DNA from: Chitinophagales bacterium
GTDB taxonomy: Bacteria > Bacteroidota > Bacteroidia > Chitinophagales > Chitinophagaceae
Reading direction: 5' to 3'
DNA: 64,000 nucleotides
Assembly (NCBI GenBank): GCA_030832085.1
Contig: JAURJU010000059.1
Span: 48,957-112,956 of the forward strand
A program made the position numbers and the translations under genes. This document shows positions 16,291 through 25,784 of the stretch, piece after piece (the stretch's first letter is position 1; each line of letters begins with the position of its first letter). The notes under the pieces were generated by a model. The model was not told the DNA's origin. It did not search any database and worked only from the letters and a program-made list of their open reading frames with translations.

Positions 16291-19200
16291 TTAGAAGTTA
16301 AGGTTCACTCCTGCAGTGAAAGTTTTCATCAGGGGATAGAACTGCCCGGTCTGGCTGTTGATCTCTGGATCAAACCCATTCCAGGTGTTTGAAAATGTCA
16401 GCAAATTCTGGCCACTAACATAAAATTTCGCACCCGTGATCTTCAAGCGCTTGATAACTGCTGAAGGCAAACGGTATCCAAGGTTGATGTTCTTGATCCT
16501 GAAGTAGGCAGCACTTCTGATCCATTTGTCTGATGCCACAAAATTTGTTCCACCGGAACCTGATGGCAAAAGCCTTGGAAATGTAGCACCCGTGTTGGAT
16601 GGTGTCCAATAGTCCTTGTGGATGGAAAGGAGGGATGCCACAAAATCACTGCTGTTGAAAGGAATGGCTCCGGTTCCGCTGAGGTAATTGTTCCTCATCC
16701 CAACACCCTGTCCAAACAGATTCAGGTCAAAATTGGCATAACCAAGATTGAGGTTGATGCTGTATTCATAACGGGGAAAACTGTTTCCGATAAAAGTCCT
16801 GTCGAATGCATCAATCTTTCCATCAGGCTTTCCATCAGCACCGCTGATGTCTGCATATTTTACATCTCCAGGCTTGGGACCGTTGGCAGTGGTCGCACTG
16901 TAAGGAACACCAAACTGAACGGGTGAACCGGTGATGTCGTTGGCATCCTTGAAATATCCAATGGACTTGTAGCCATAATAAGACCACAAGGCCTGGCCAA
17001 CTGCAGTTCTCTCTGAACCTGCATCCAGGTATGGAACGCCGGGCAAGGCCGTCACTTCATTGACTACATCACTCAACATCACGGTTGCATCAATCCTGAA
17101 CTTCTTGTTGAGGTTGATTTTGTAATTGGCACTGGCTTCCCAACCGGTATTGTTCATGTCGCCGGCATTTACAAATGGGGCACTCAACCCGATGTAAGAA
17201 GGAATGGGTCTCACCAAAAGTATATCACTGATGCTGCGTTTGAAGTAATCAAATGTCAGCGTAAGGTTGCGCTTGACCGTCAGGTCAAGACCAACGTTCA
17301 TCTGTGCTGAATTCTCCCAAGTGATGCCAGGGTTTGGTGCATCCAACAATGCATATCCCAAAGTGGTAACATTGTTCAAATATGTACTGGTACCATTGTT
17401 GGGATTGGAATAGGTTGATGTTTGGTAATTCACTGCAAAGGGATAGATCTCAGGGAGGGCCTGATTTCCAAGCAATCCATAAGATGCCCTGATTTTTCCG
17501 AAACTGATCAGGTCGGAAAGGCCATCAAAGAATTTCTCTTTTGTAAAGATCCAACCTGCTGACGCAGACGGAAAGAATCCCCATTGTTTGTTCAAGGCCT
17601 GAGAAAACCTGGAAGATCCGTCATAACGACCATTGATTTCCAAAAGATACTTGTCGTCATAACTGTAGTTCAGCCTCGCATAGAAACCCGCCAATGCTGT
17701 TTGGTAGGCTGAACCAGCATTGTTCCTGTCAGCTGCACCAAGGTTCAAATAAGGCTGGTCAGGGTTGTTGAATCCAGTCCTGGATGCTGAGATGCCTTCG
17801 TAAAGGAATTCTTCAGTTTGACCACCCGCCAGGAATTTCAAGCGGTGGTTGTTGAAGTTCTGTGTAAATGTTGCCTGCGCCAACATTGTATTTCTCGTAT
17901 TCGAAGAGTAAGACTCACCGAGGCTCGTGGAACCCGGCCACTGGCTGATCTTGTCGTATGCTGAAGTAACCAGGTTGGGCACATAGATATCAGCATTCTT
18001 TGTAAAGGACTTTCCATGTGGGGTCCAGTGTTCGCGAGACCAATAAGCCTCCAACTCAATGCTTTCAATGGGTTTGTAGTTGAGCGCAATCTTGCTCAAA
18101 AACGAATTGTTCTCAGACACAGATGTACCAGCGGCTTCAGCCTGTGCCAAAGGATTTCTGTTGTTGGTTTGACCGGCGGTACCATACATGCCTGGTCCAA
18201 ATTTTGCTGCACCAATGGCAGGCAATCCAATCGCCTGGCGAATGATGAATTCAGGGCTTGAGGTGGATGGCGTAGTGTTTTTGCTGAAATTGTAATTGAA
18301 CACGCCACTCAGGGTAAGGTTGTTCCTGATCTTAAAATCAGGATTGAAGCGAATATCATAGCGCTTGTAACTGTTGTTTGGAATCAGCCCCTGCTGGTCC
18401 AAATAAGTAACGGATGTGAATACATTGGTGTTGTCACCGGCAGCATTCAGTGTTACGTTGTGGTTCTGCATCAATGCAGAATTGGTAAACAGAAGGTCAA
18501 CCCAATCGTTGTCGATCACATCCAGGTTGTTTGCCTTTGTTGTTTTATACTTGTCAATCAATGACTGCTGAAAAATAAACGACGCTGGATTGCCTGTACG
18601 GTTTTGCTCTGCAACATTGCTCAATTCCATGTGCTCAATGGCCGTTGTTCTTTCGGGCATGGCAGTGGCAATTTGCTTGGAAACAAAACTGTTGTAGCTC
18701 ACCTTGACACCTTTTCCTTTTGCCCTGATGGTCTTAACCAGGATGACACCGTTTGCGGCGCGGGTACCATAGATGGCTGTAGAAGCCGCATCCTTCAGGA
18801 TGGTAATGCTTTCAATGGCATTCGGGTCGATGGCATCCAGGCTGGAAACAACACCGTCCACCATGATCAATGGACTTTGGCCAGCGTAGATGGAACTCAG
18901 ACCACGGATGCGAATGGAAGCACCATCTGCCCCCGGCCTACCAGACTGCTGGGTTACAGTAACCCCTGGTGCAAGACCTTGCAACAGGTTACTGGCTGTG
19001 GCCACTTGACGCTTCAAAAGATCCTCCTGCTTGAGGGCCACAACTGAACCTGTAAGATTTGCTTTCTTTTGGGTTCCATATCCAACCACAACCACCTCAT
19101 TGAGACTGGCTGAGGTTGAAGTCAAGACAACATCAAGTTGATTTCCACTGACCACTACCTCTTTGGATGCAAAGCCGATTCCTGAAAAGACAAGTGTCTG

Positions 19201-19401
19201 TCCGGCGCCAGCACTGATTTTAAAGTTTCCGATTGAATTGGTTCGGGTACCTTGTTTGGTACCTTTTACAAGAACAGAGACCCCTTCTGCGGGTGCTCCA
19301 CTCTCGCCAATGGTAACCTTTCCACTGACACTGGATTGCTGGGAGAAACCCAACAACCAAGAAGTACAGAGCATGGTTAGGATAAGCGTTAGCTTTTTCA
19401 T
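16291..19401 (-). CDS. SusC/RagA-family TonB-dependent transporter (pair 1)
   Basis: 1036-residue outer-membrane transporter. Signal peptide 1-20, carboxypeptidase-regulatory-like domain about 22-105, TonB-box-proximal segment EVVVVGYGTQKKANLTGSV, plug domain to about 225 with GLAPGVTV and SIRIRGLSS, then the 22-strand barrel ending TAGVNLNF with a terminal Phe. Energised by TonB, it imports oligosaccharides or other polymers delivered by SusD. It is divergent from the ROK regulator across a 256-bp gap holding a perfect inverted repeat, which suggests regulation by that protein. Substrate not known. Confidence 0.93.
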   Translation of the reverse strand: MKKLTLILTMLCTSWLLGFSQQSSVSGKVTIGESGAPAEGVSVLVKGTKQGTRTNSIGNFKISAGAGQTLVFSGIGFASKEVVVSGNQLDVVLTSTSASLNEVVVVGYGTQKKANLTGSVVALKQEDLLKRQVATASNLLQGLAPGVTVTQQSGRPGADGASIRIRGLSSIYAGQSPLIMVDGVVSSLDAIDPNAIESITILKDAASTAIYGTRAANGVILVKTIRAKGKGVKVSYNSFVSKQIATAMPERTTAIEHMELSNVAEQNRTGNPASFIFQQSLIDKYKTTKANNLDVIDNDWVDLLFTNSALMQNHNVTLNAAGDNTNVFTSVTYLDQQGLIPNNSYKRYDIRFNPDFKIRNNLTLSGVFNYNFSKNTTPSTSSPEFIIRQAIGLPAIGAAKFGPGMYGTAGQTNNRNPLAQAEAAGTSVSENNSFLSKIALNYKPIESIELEAYWSREHWTPHGKSFTKNADIYVPNLVTSAYDKISQWPGSTSLGESYSSNTRNTMLAQATFTQNFNNHRLKFLAGGQTEEFLYEGISASRTGFNNPDQPYLNLGAADRNNAGSAYQTALAGFYARLNYSYDDKYLLEINGRYDGSSRFSQALNKQWGFFPSASAGWIFTKEKFFDGLSDLISFGKIRASYGLLGNQALPEIYPFAVNYQTSTYSNPNNGTSTYLNNVTTLGYALLDAPNPGITWENSAQMNVGLDLTVKRNLTLTFDYFKRSISDILLVRPIPSYIGLSAPFVNAGDMNNTGWEASANYKINLNKKFRIDATVMLSDVVNEVTALPGVPYLDAGSERTAVGQALWSYYGYKSIGYFKDANDITGSPVQFGVPYSATTANGPKPGDVKYADISGADGKPDGKIDAFDRTFIGNSFPRYEYSINLNLGYANFDLNLFGQGVGMRNNYLSGTGAIPFNSSDFVASLLSIHKDYWTPSNTGATFPRLLPSGSGGTNFVASDKWIRSAAYFRIKNINLGYRLPSAVIKRLKITGAKFYVSGQNLLTFSNTWNGFDPEINSQTGQFYPLMKTFTAGVNLNF

Positions 19402-19547
19402 GATTGTGTTTTATTGATGATTGATCTATTGACGGGGTGTTGAATCTGAATGCCGATGGCAGGTGTTGTTTTGAATCCTACACAAATGATCTGGGCACAA
19501 TGATGTGCAAAATGTATTGTTTGGCATCTTCTGGACCGAATATAATG

Positions 19548-19568
19548 AACAAATTATAATAATTTGTT
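19548..19568. promoter_or_regulatory. Inverted repeat, candidate ROK operator
   Basis: Perfect 8-bp arms AACAAATT and AATTTGTT separated by ATAAT, in the gap between the divergent SusC gene and ROK regulator. The right arm is part of a TTTGTTAAA word repeated 19 bp downstream (19563-19571 and 19582-19590). AT-rich palindromes of about 20 bp are typical operators of NagC/Mlc-type ROK repressors; the assignment is by position and shape. The rest of this 256-bp gap holds no recognised gene. Confidence 0.5.
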
Positions 19569-19657
19569 AAACTAAACCTACTTTGTTAAATTTTTTATTA
19601 TCTATAGAGACAAAAGGGTAGACAGGAATAATCATAGATTTGATGCACGGAACGAAC

Positions 19658-20884
19658 ATGAAAAGGAAAAAAACGAAACTTGACATATTCAACGATGCGG
19701 CAGTATCGGGCGTGGTTTTTAAAAACCGGTCGCTCAAAAAATTGATTGTCAGCCAAATAAACCATTTGGGAAACTGTACAATAACGGATTTGAGTAAAGA
19801 TTTGGGAGCCAGTGTCCCCAAAACAACTTCACTGATCAATGAACTCATCCAAGACGGGCTGATCCGCGACGAAGGAAAGCTGGATTCAACTGGGGGCAGA
19901 AGGGCCAGCATGTTTGGCCTTGTGCCGGATGCATGTCATTTTCTTGGCGTAGATGTGAAAAAGTTTCACATCAATTTTGGGTTGATGGACTTCACAAAAA
20001 AAATGACCTACCAGAAGGAGAAAGTACCTTTCCGCCTGGAAAATACCCCTGAATCCCTGGAATTGCTGATCAGACTGATCAAGTCTTTCCTGGGGGAAGG
20101 GCCCTGCAAAAATGCCCAAATCATAGGATTGGGCATCAACTTGACCGGCAGGATCAACCACAAAACCGGGCACAGTTTCAGTTTTTTTCACTTCAAGGAA
20201 GAACCGCTTGCAGAAATCATTCACAAGGAAATCGGCATTCCCACCTTCCTGGAAAACGACTCAAGGGCCATGGCCTATGGAGAATTTCAGTTGAATGAAC
20301 ATGGAAAAGAAAACAATATCCTGTTCATCAACATGGACTACGGAACAGGAATTGGTATCCTGCTGGACGGGAAAGTCTACTACGGCAAGTCCGGCTTTAG
20401 TGGCGAGTTTGGTCATATCCCCATTTTTGAAAATGAAATCATTTGTCACTGTGGCAAAAAAGGATGCCTCGAGACTGAGGCATCCGGGCATGCACTGGTC
20501 AGAAAGTTCAAAACACAAATTAAAAAAGGCTATACTTCAACGGCATTGAAAAAAAACATGCCTGTCGATGATATTACGATGAATGATATCATCAATGCAG
20601 CATTGAATGAAGACCAACTCAGCATCGAATTGATTTCCGAAATCGGTGAAAACCTGGGAAAGGGATTGGCGGTATTGGTGAATATTTTCAACCCTGAAAT
20701 ACTTGTTTTGGGTGGAGCACTTTCTGAAACGGGAGATTATATCAGGCTTCCCGCTAGAAGCGCCCTCAACAAGCTTTCGCTGAGCCTGGTGAACAATGAC
20801 ACCAAGCTTAAAATATCCCAACTGGGAGAAAAGGCCGGAGTAATTGGCGCTTGCCTCACAGCAAGGGATACCATCATCCTGTAG
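19658..20884 (+). CDS. ROK-family transcriptional regulator (NagC/Mlc type)
   Basis: 408 residues from the chosen ATG; an in-frame ATG at 19643 and a TTG at 19640 are alternatives. An N-terminal winged-helix domain (about 20-85, ITDLSKDLGASVPKTTSLINELI) precedes a ROK sugar-binding fold. The ROK zinc motif CHCGKKGCLE is at about 263-272 with the partner His in SGEFGH at 253, and GTGIGI and ENDSRA motifs are kept. ROK repressors sense amino sugars or glucose derivatives, so this fits a regulator of the divergent SusCD pair and the GHL10 operon. Whether it also phosphorylates sugar cannot be told. Confidence 0.85.
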   Translation: MKRKKTKLDIFNDAAVSGVVFKNRSLKKLIVSQINHLGNCTITDLSKDLGASVPKTTSLINELIQDGLIRDEGKLDSTGGRRASMFGLVPDACHFLGVDVKKFHINFGLMDFTKKMTYQKEKVPFRLENTPESLELLIRLIKSFLGEGPCKNAQIIGLGINLTGRINHKTGHSFSFFHFKEEPLAEIIHKEIGIPTFLENDSRAMAYGEFQLNEHGKENNILFINMDYGTGIGILLDGKVYYGKSGFSGEFGHIPIFENEIICHCGKKGCLETEASGHALVRKFKTQIKKGYTSTALKKNMPVDDITMNDIINAALNEDQLSIELISEIGENLGKGLAVLVNIFNPEILVLGGALSETGDYIRLPARSALNKLSLSLVNNDTKLKISQLGEKAGVIGACLTARDTIIL

Positions 20885-20938
20885 ACAAACAATGGCATCG
20901 GTGTCTGTTTCGCTGCAGGCACACGCAATGAAAAATGA

Positions 20939-22273
20939 TCAATTGGACGCTTTCAACAATGTCAATTGGTGTTGAAATTTTTTTACAGCAAGGTTTCCAA
21001 CTTTCCTGCCCTGCCACTTTCCCAGCTCAATGGCGTCCCTGAAATGAATCCCGCCGTACAACCTCGATATTGCTGCTTCTTCAGCGGCCAGGTTGAAAGA
21101 ACTGAACTGTCTTGAGGGCAAGCCAAATTCAACTTCAGTATCATCCGTGAATGCAAATCCATCTCCGAAAATTCTGGTCAACATGGACGCAGCTGCATTC
21201 GAGCAAACACTATGACCTGATAGATATTCCGGGAATGGCGGAGTTTGCAGCAGTGGTTTCCAGCGGGGATCAATCAACCGATGGATGACCGTTTCAGGCC
21301 TGATTCGATTGCTTCTGTATTTTTCATCCCAGCACGCAATGAATGCATCAGCAAGAGTTATCGCGACCAATGCATGCACCGCAGCGGTTTGGAAAAGGGA
21401 AAGCCCTGATTGAATACAAGCGATGCCAGTAATCCCCATCCAGTGTCCTCCGGGTGAAATTTTTTTGAGACCAAATTCAACGTGTCCGATCTGCTGAACA
21501 GCAAATGGATTGCAATCCCAAAAACTTGCGATGAGGGCTTGTTCTTTTGTTTGGTTATTCCCCATATCATATACCTCTTTCAAGAGTTTATAATAGGAAG
21601 AATTTTTAGCCTTGCTGTACACGACTGGTCTGGCAGGAACGAATTGTTGTGCGGAATCCATGAAAAAAGGCCTGAGTTTATTCCAGTGGGGCTCAAGGGC
21701 AGACATGAAAGCAGGAGGTGTGGGTTGCCAAAAAGCATCTCCTGTTTTGGGAGTGTACCTTGGCATGTTGCTCAGTTTCGTAAACCCATCGGCCCTTGCG
21801 TAAGAAACCATTTGTGCAACAGCTGCCACAACGATGTTGTTGGTATTCTCATACAATTGTTTTGCGGTTGATGTCTTTGACCACAACAATTGCAATGAAT
21901 CAATTTCCTTTCGCATCATGTAACCAGAGGGCAAAAGCTTTTCAGCAGCTTTGAAAACCGTAAGGACAGCAGCAAGGCCTTGGTCTGTTTGCTGAAGCCT
22001 AGAACGATCAAGTTGAATGCCGGTAAACTTGTTTACAATACCGCTCATGCTGGGATAATGGACGGAGTCGTACCGTGAAATCACCTCGTAGGATGCCAAT
22101 GAGATGTAGGCATAATACCTGCTCGCAGCTACAGGAGAAGTAACATCATTCAACATGATATCGGTAGCTTTTTTCATGGCAAATACAAAATCCCTACTGA
22201 CAAGACGCTCTTGTGATTTCAAAGATCCCCATGAAAGCAGAAAAGAAAGAAACAATAAGCTCAAGTGCTTCAT
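20939..22273 (-). CDS. Vanadium-haloperoxidase-type PAP2 family protein, secreted
   Basis: 444 residues starting MKHLSLLFLSFLLSW; a 19-codon upstream extension hides this signal peptide and is rejected. The fold family joins vanadate-dependent haloperoxidases and PAP2 acid phosphatases. All vanadate/phosphate ligands are present: Lys318 and Arg325 in KYRSNRIRP, Ser352-Gly353-His354 in SGHS, Arg404 and His410 in SRLYGGIH. Halide oxidation or phosphatase activity are both possible. It lies 75 bp behind the FG-GAP/ASPIC gene on the same strand and is probably co-transcribed with it. Confidence 0.87.
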   Translation of the reverse strand: MKHLSLLFLSFLLSWGSLKSQERLVSRDFVFAMKKATDIMLNDVTSPVAASRYYAYISLASYEVISRYDSVHYPSMSGIVNKFTGIQLDRSRLQQTDQGLAAVLTVFKAAEKLLPSGYMMRKEIDSLQLLWSKTSTAKQLYENTNNIVVAAVAQMVSYARADGFTKLSNMPRYTPKTGDAFWQPTPPAFMSALEPHWNKLRPFFMDSAQQFVPARPVVYSKAKNSSYYKLLKEVYDMGNNQTKEQALIASFWDCNPFAVQQIGHVEFGLKKISPGGHWMGITGIACIQSGLSLFQTAAVHALVAITLADAFIACWDEKYRSNRIRPETVIHRLIDPRWKPLLQTPPFPEYLSGHSVCSNAAASMLTRIFGDGFAFTDDTEVEFGLPSRQFSSFNLAAEEAAISRLYGGIHFRDAIELGKWQGRKVGNLAVKKFQHQLTLLKASN

Positions 22274-22348
22274 TGAAAAAATATTGATCAATAATGAAGG
22301 GCGTAAATGGACAATACAATCAGGTTCCATTTCTGCCGTGAATTCATG

Positions 22349-25300
22349 TTAATAACTGATGAATACAGGTTCTGCACCATTGATACCCATCATGAGCGTT
22401 TTTTTTGTGCCAAGACCTTTTGTCTCAACAATATCCCTGATACAGCCCTTGATGTTCAGCCCTGCCTTAAGTTGGTCAACATACTCAAAATCCCCCTTCC
22501 CATTTCCCTTTAACAATATGCCATGATTGGCATCCACCTTTCCAATTTTTATCCTTGTGTGCTCAATGTTGCCTCCAAGCAGAATATCCACGTTCCCATC
22601 ATGATCAAAATCATCCGTCCAGATGGCATGCACTGGTGCATAGTCGGCCTGAACAGGTAAACTGTGCATCAGCATTCCCTTTGGCGTATTTTCAAACCAA
22701 ACCGTATGCAGAAAATCTGCAGTAAGTTTTTTTGCAGCGCTGATTTGAGCGCTGTCCAATATTTGTTCCAACTGTGCATCGGCATACGCATCATAGGTTG
22801 GAAACCGCTGGCGCAGGCTGACCATCTGGTCGGTGATTTCATCACGCGATGCCATGGGATATAATTTTCCCAATATGGGATAAAACAAAAGCGGATCGAC
22901 AAATCCATTGCCATCAAAATCACCATAGTAAAGGGTAATCGGGCTACCCGGCTCAGGCCTAAACTGGCTGTTCATTCCCCAGTTGCCAACCACCAAATCC
23001 TGGTCGCCATCTTTATCAAGGTCTTCAAACCGCATCGTATTCCACCAACCATGGTATGGTATTCTGAAAAATTGCTTGGTCACCTCAACACATTTCGATT
23101 GGACAAATCGAAAAACACGAATTGGACTCCATTCACCGACCACCACAAGTTCCTCTTGCTTGTCTCCGTCAAGATCCATCCAACGGGCGTCGGTAATCAT
23201 GCCCAGTGCGTTGAAAACAGGAGCAAAGCGATCAGTTGCATCTTCAAACTTTCCTTTTCCATCATTCATCAGCAGCCTGGATGGTGGGCAATTTGGATAC
23301 CCTCCTGGAATGACCCTGCCTGGAGTAAAAAGATCAAGGTCTCCATCCCGGTCAAAATCCAGCGGAACAACAACTGTGCCCGCAAAATATTTACTGGGCA
23401 ACAAGCCCCTGGGCCTACTGAACTTACCCCGATCATTTATATAAAGACGGTCTTCCAACTGTAAACTATCTTCAATTTGGAATCCTCCACTTACCACATA
23501 AAGATCAAGATCGCCATCGTTGTCTGCATCAAAAAAAACTGCCCCACAATCTTCATATGCCATGTCAGTGGCAAATATCTTTTGAACATCTTCCCGGTAG
23601 TTGCCATCCCGCTGTTGCAAAAACAATCTGCTGGGATGGTTGCGCGGCCCGCACACAAATATGTCATCAAGTCGATCACCATTGATATCAGCTTTTGCAA
23701 ACCTAGGACCTGAAAAAGAATACATGTTGGTCATCAGTGGTTGGATCTTGAAATCGTTGGCTTGATCCTCAGCATGGGTAAAATTTATTACAGGTCGGCC
23801 AGCTGTAAAAATGGGGCTGGCCTTGGGTTGGTACTGACCGGAAAAAGTGGTCTTATTGGCTGCGTCAAATGAAGCCATAGTGCTTGCTCCCCTTACCATG
23901 GCCAAAGTTGTATCCAAAACAATGGGCGCCTTCACCACATCTACAACCCCATCTGGCCAGATGATGCGCAATGAATCAACCTGGTTTTCTTTTAGTCCAA
24001 AATGCAGTGGCACCTGCATGGAGGACTGAAATCCATGGACGGGAAATTGCTGCATGGTGTACTGTTTGCCTGATGCATATACCGTTACAACGGAGCCCAA
24101 AGCGAATCTGTTTTTATCCGTGGGAGCAGCACGCAAATCAATTTTTAAAAAGTGTCCATTGGATTTATGCTCGATGGTATTGTTTCTGTACAAACCAATC
24201 TCCTGGTTCATTCTGTTGATGGCCAAATCAAGATCACCATCATTGTCAAGATCAGCGTATACTGCTCCATGAGAAAAATTCAGCTCTTCAAAACCCCAGT
24301 CAATTGATTGGTCTTTGAATTGCAGGTTACCCTTGTTCTCATAGATATAATTGTGTAGGGGAGTGGATTGAATTCCTTGTAACATTTGAAACATCCTGCT
24401 ATCGGTCTTGCCCTGGATATGTTTCAACCGCTGATCAGCATAAAATTTCATGAAGTCGCGATTGATCATGTCTCTGCCATACCCATTCGTAACAAAAAGA
24501 TCCTTGTTACCGTCTAGGTTAAAATCGGCAAATAACGCGGCCCAACTCCAATCTGTATTCGACACACCAGCCAGCTGCCCAATCTCACTGAAGCTGCCAT
24601 CTCCATTGTTCAATTGCAACATGTTGCGCATCAACTGGTGATAAAATCCGTTTTGAACACCATTGGCATAGAGTTCGTAATTGTCAGGAGCATAAAGCAG
24701 CTTTTGCCTCCTGTTGTCTTCAGGCAGCATATCCAAGGTGAACACATCCATGAGTCCATCATTGTTGATGTCCGCGACATCAACTCCCATTGAAAAATTG
24801 GACAAGTGACCAAATGACGACTTTAGTTTTTCGGTAAAGGAACCGTTCTTGTTGTTGATATAGAGGTAGTCTTCTTCAATATAATCATTGGATACATAGA
24901 TATCTGGCCATCCATCATTGTTGAGGTCTGAAATATTTAGACCCAACCCATATCCCAAGGGATTGGATATGATGCCTGCCTTTCTTGAAACATCAGAAAA
25001 CTTTCCATTCCTGTTTTCGTACAAACGATCACCCGCATTGGGGTCAACCATTTTTTTCACATATGCAGCATCAAAGTTTCTCAGGTTCTTGATGTTATGG
25101 TTCATCACATAGAGATCCAGATCGCCGTCGCGGTCCATATCGAAGAATGCAGCATGGGTTGAATAGCCCTTGTCGGCAACACCCATCTCTTTTGCCTTGT
25201 CCGTAAAAGTAAGGTTGCCATTGTTGATGAACAACTGGTTCGCCCTTTGGTTTGAGTCAAGATCACCTGAATAACAAACATAGATGTCAAGCCAACCATC

Positions 25301-25681
25301 GCCATTCACGTCGGCAACCGAAACGCCAGTCTTCCAACCCGGCTTGCCAGCAACACCTGCACTTCTTGTGACGTCTTCAAATACAAGTCCGCCCTTGTTT
25401 AAATATAGCTTGTTGGGCGACATGTTTCCCGTAAAATAAAGGTCAACCAATCCATCGTTGTTAAAGTCTCCGGCACCTACTCCTCCCCCATTGTAAAAAT
25501 ATTCATAGGTAATGATGTTGAGCGCTGGACTTTCGACTATTCTATTTTGAAAAACAAGCCCGGAGGATTTACTTGAAACGCTGGTAAACAATTTGGAACT
25601 CTGAGCAATGGATTGCTCAGAACCAAGAAGCATTAAAACCAGCAAGGACGAAAGGATGTAAATGGCAATTGATTGTTTCAT
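22349..25681 (-). CDS. FG-GAP/VCBS repeat protein with ASPIC-UnbV domain (CRTAC1-like)
   Basis: 1110-residue secreted protein with a signal peptide (about 1-27, ending SIAQS). About 14 calcium-loop repeats of the DxDxDG type (for example DVNGDGWLDIYV, DMDRDGDLDLYV, DLNNDGWPDIYV) form predicted beta-propeller blades in two blocks, about residues 60-490 and 660-1080. Between them an ASPIC/UnbV domain (about 508-585) ends in SLRIIWPDGVVDVV. Related to animal CRTAC1. Its biochemical role is unknown; surface binding or carbohydrate adhesion is inferred. A terminator separates it from the upstream SusD gene; the haloperoxidase gene follows. Confidence 0.88.
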   Translation of the reverse strand: MKQSIAIYILSSLLVLMLLGSEQSIAQSSKLFTSVSSKSSGLVFQNRIVESPALNIITYEYFYNGGGVGAGDFNNDGLVDLYFTGNMSPNKLYLNKGGLVFEDVTRSAGVAGKPGWKTGVSVADVNGDGWLDIYVCYSGDLDSNQRANQLFINNGNLTFTDKAKEMGVADKGYSTHAAFFDMDRDGDLDLYVMNHNIKNLRNFDAAYVKKMVDPNAGDRLYENRNGKFSDVSRKAGIISNPLGYGLGLNISDLNNDGWPDIYVSNDYIEEDYLYINNKNGSFTEKLKSSFGHLSNFSMGVDVADINNDGLMDVFTLDMLPEDNRRQKLLYAPDNYELYANGVQNGFYHQLMRNMLQLNNGDGSFSEIGQLAGVSNTDWSWAALFADFNLDGNKDLFVTNGYGRDMINRDFMKFYADQRLKHIQGKTDSRMFQMLQGIQSTPLHNYIYENKGNLQFKDQSIDWGFEELNFSHGAVYADLDNDGDLDLAINRMNQEIGLYRNNTIEHKSNGHFLKIDLRAAPTDKNRFALGSVVTVYASGKQYTMQQFPVHGFQSSMQVPLHFGLKENQVDSLRIIWPDGVVDVVKAPIVLDTTLAMVRGASTMASFDAANKTTFSGQYQPKASPIFTAGRPVINFTHAEDQANDFKIQPLMTNMYSFSGPRFAKADINGDRLDDIFVCGPRNHPSRLFLQQRDGNYREDVQKIFATDMAYEDCGAVFFDADNDGDLDLYVVSGGFQIEDSLQLEDRLYINDRGKFSRPRGLLPSKYFAGTVVVPLDFDRDGDLDLFTPGRVIPGGYPNCPPSRLLMNDGKGKFEDATDRFAPVFNALGMITDARWMDLDGDKQEELVVVGEWSPIRVFRFVQSKCVEVTKQFFRIPYHGWWNTMRFEDLDKDGDQDLVVGNWGMNSQFRPEPGSPITLYYGDFDGNGFVDPLLFYPILGKLYPMASRDEITDQMVSLRQRFPTYDAYADAQLEQILDSAQISAAKKLTADFLHTVWFENTPKGMLMHSLPVQADYAPVHAIWTDDFDHDGNVDILLGGNIEHTRIKIGKVDANHGILLKGNGKGDFEYVDQLKAGLNIKGCIRDIVETKGLGTKKTLMMGINGAEPVFISY

Positions 25682-25711
25682 AGCAGAACAAAACGAAGTT
25701 ACAGCTAATTA

Positions 25712-25741
25712 AAAATGCCAGGTACTGAGACCTGGCATTTT
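25712..25741 (-). terminator. Terminator behind SusCD pair 2
   Basis: Perfect stem AAAATGCCAGGT / ACCTGGCATTTT with a 6-nt loop, located between the SusD stop (25785) and the FG-GAP gene start (25681). On the minus strand the stem ends in TTTT and is followed by AATTAG. Partial read-through into the FG-GAP gene is possible, since no obvious promoter is seen in the remaining 30 bp. Confidence 0.75.
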
Positions 25742-25784
25742 ATTTAAAATCATATGGTCATAAAGACCGGATGTGCGTGTGAGA

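Noticed and set aside
20885..20938. Terminator between the ROK and haloperoxidase genes
   Set aside because: Only a 7-bp stem with a wobble pair (GTGTCTG/CAGGCAC) and no T-run on either strand.
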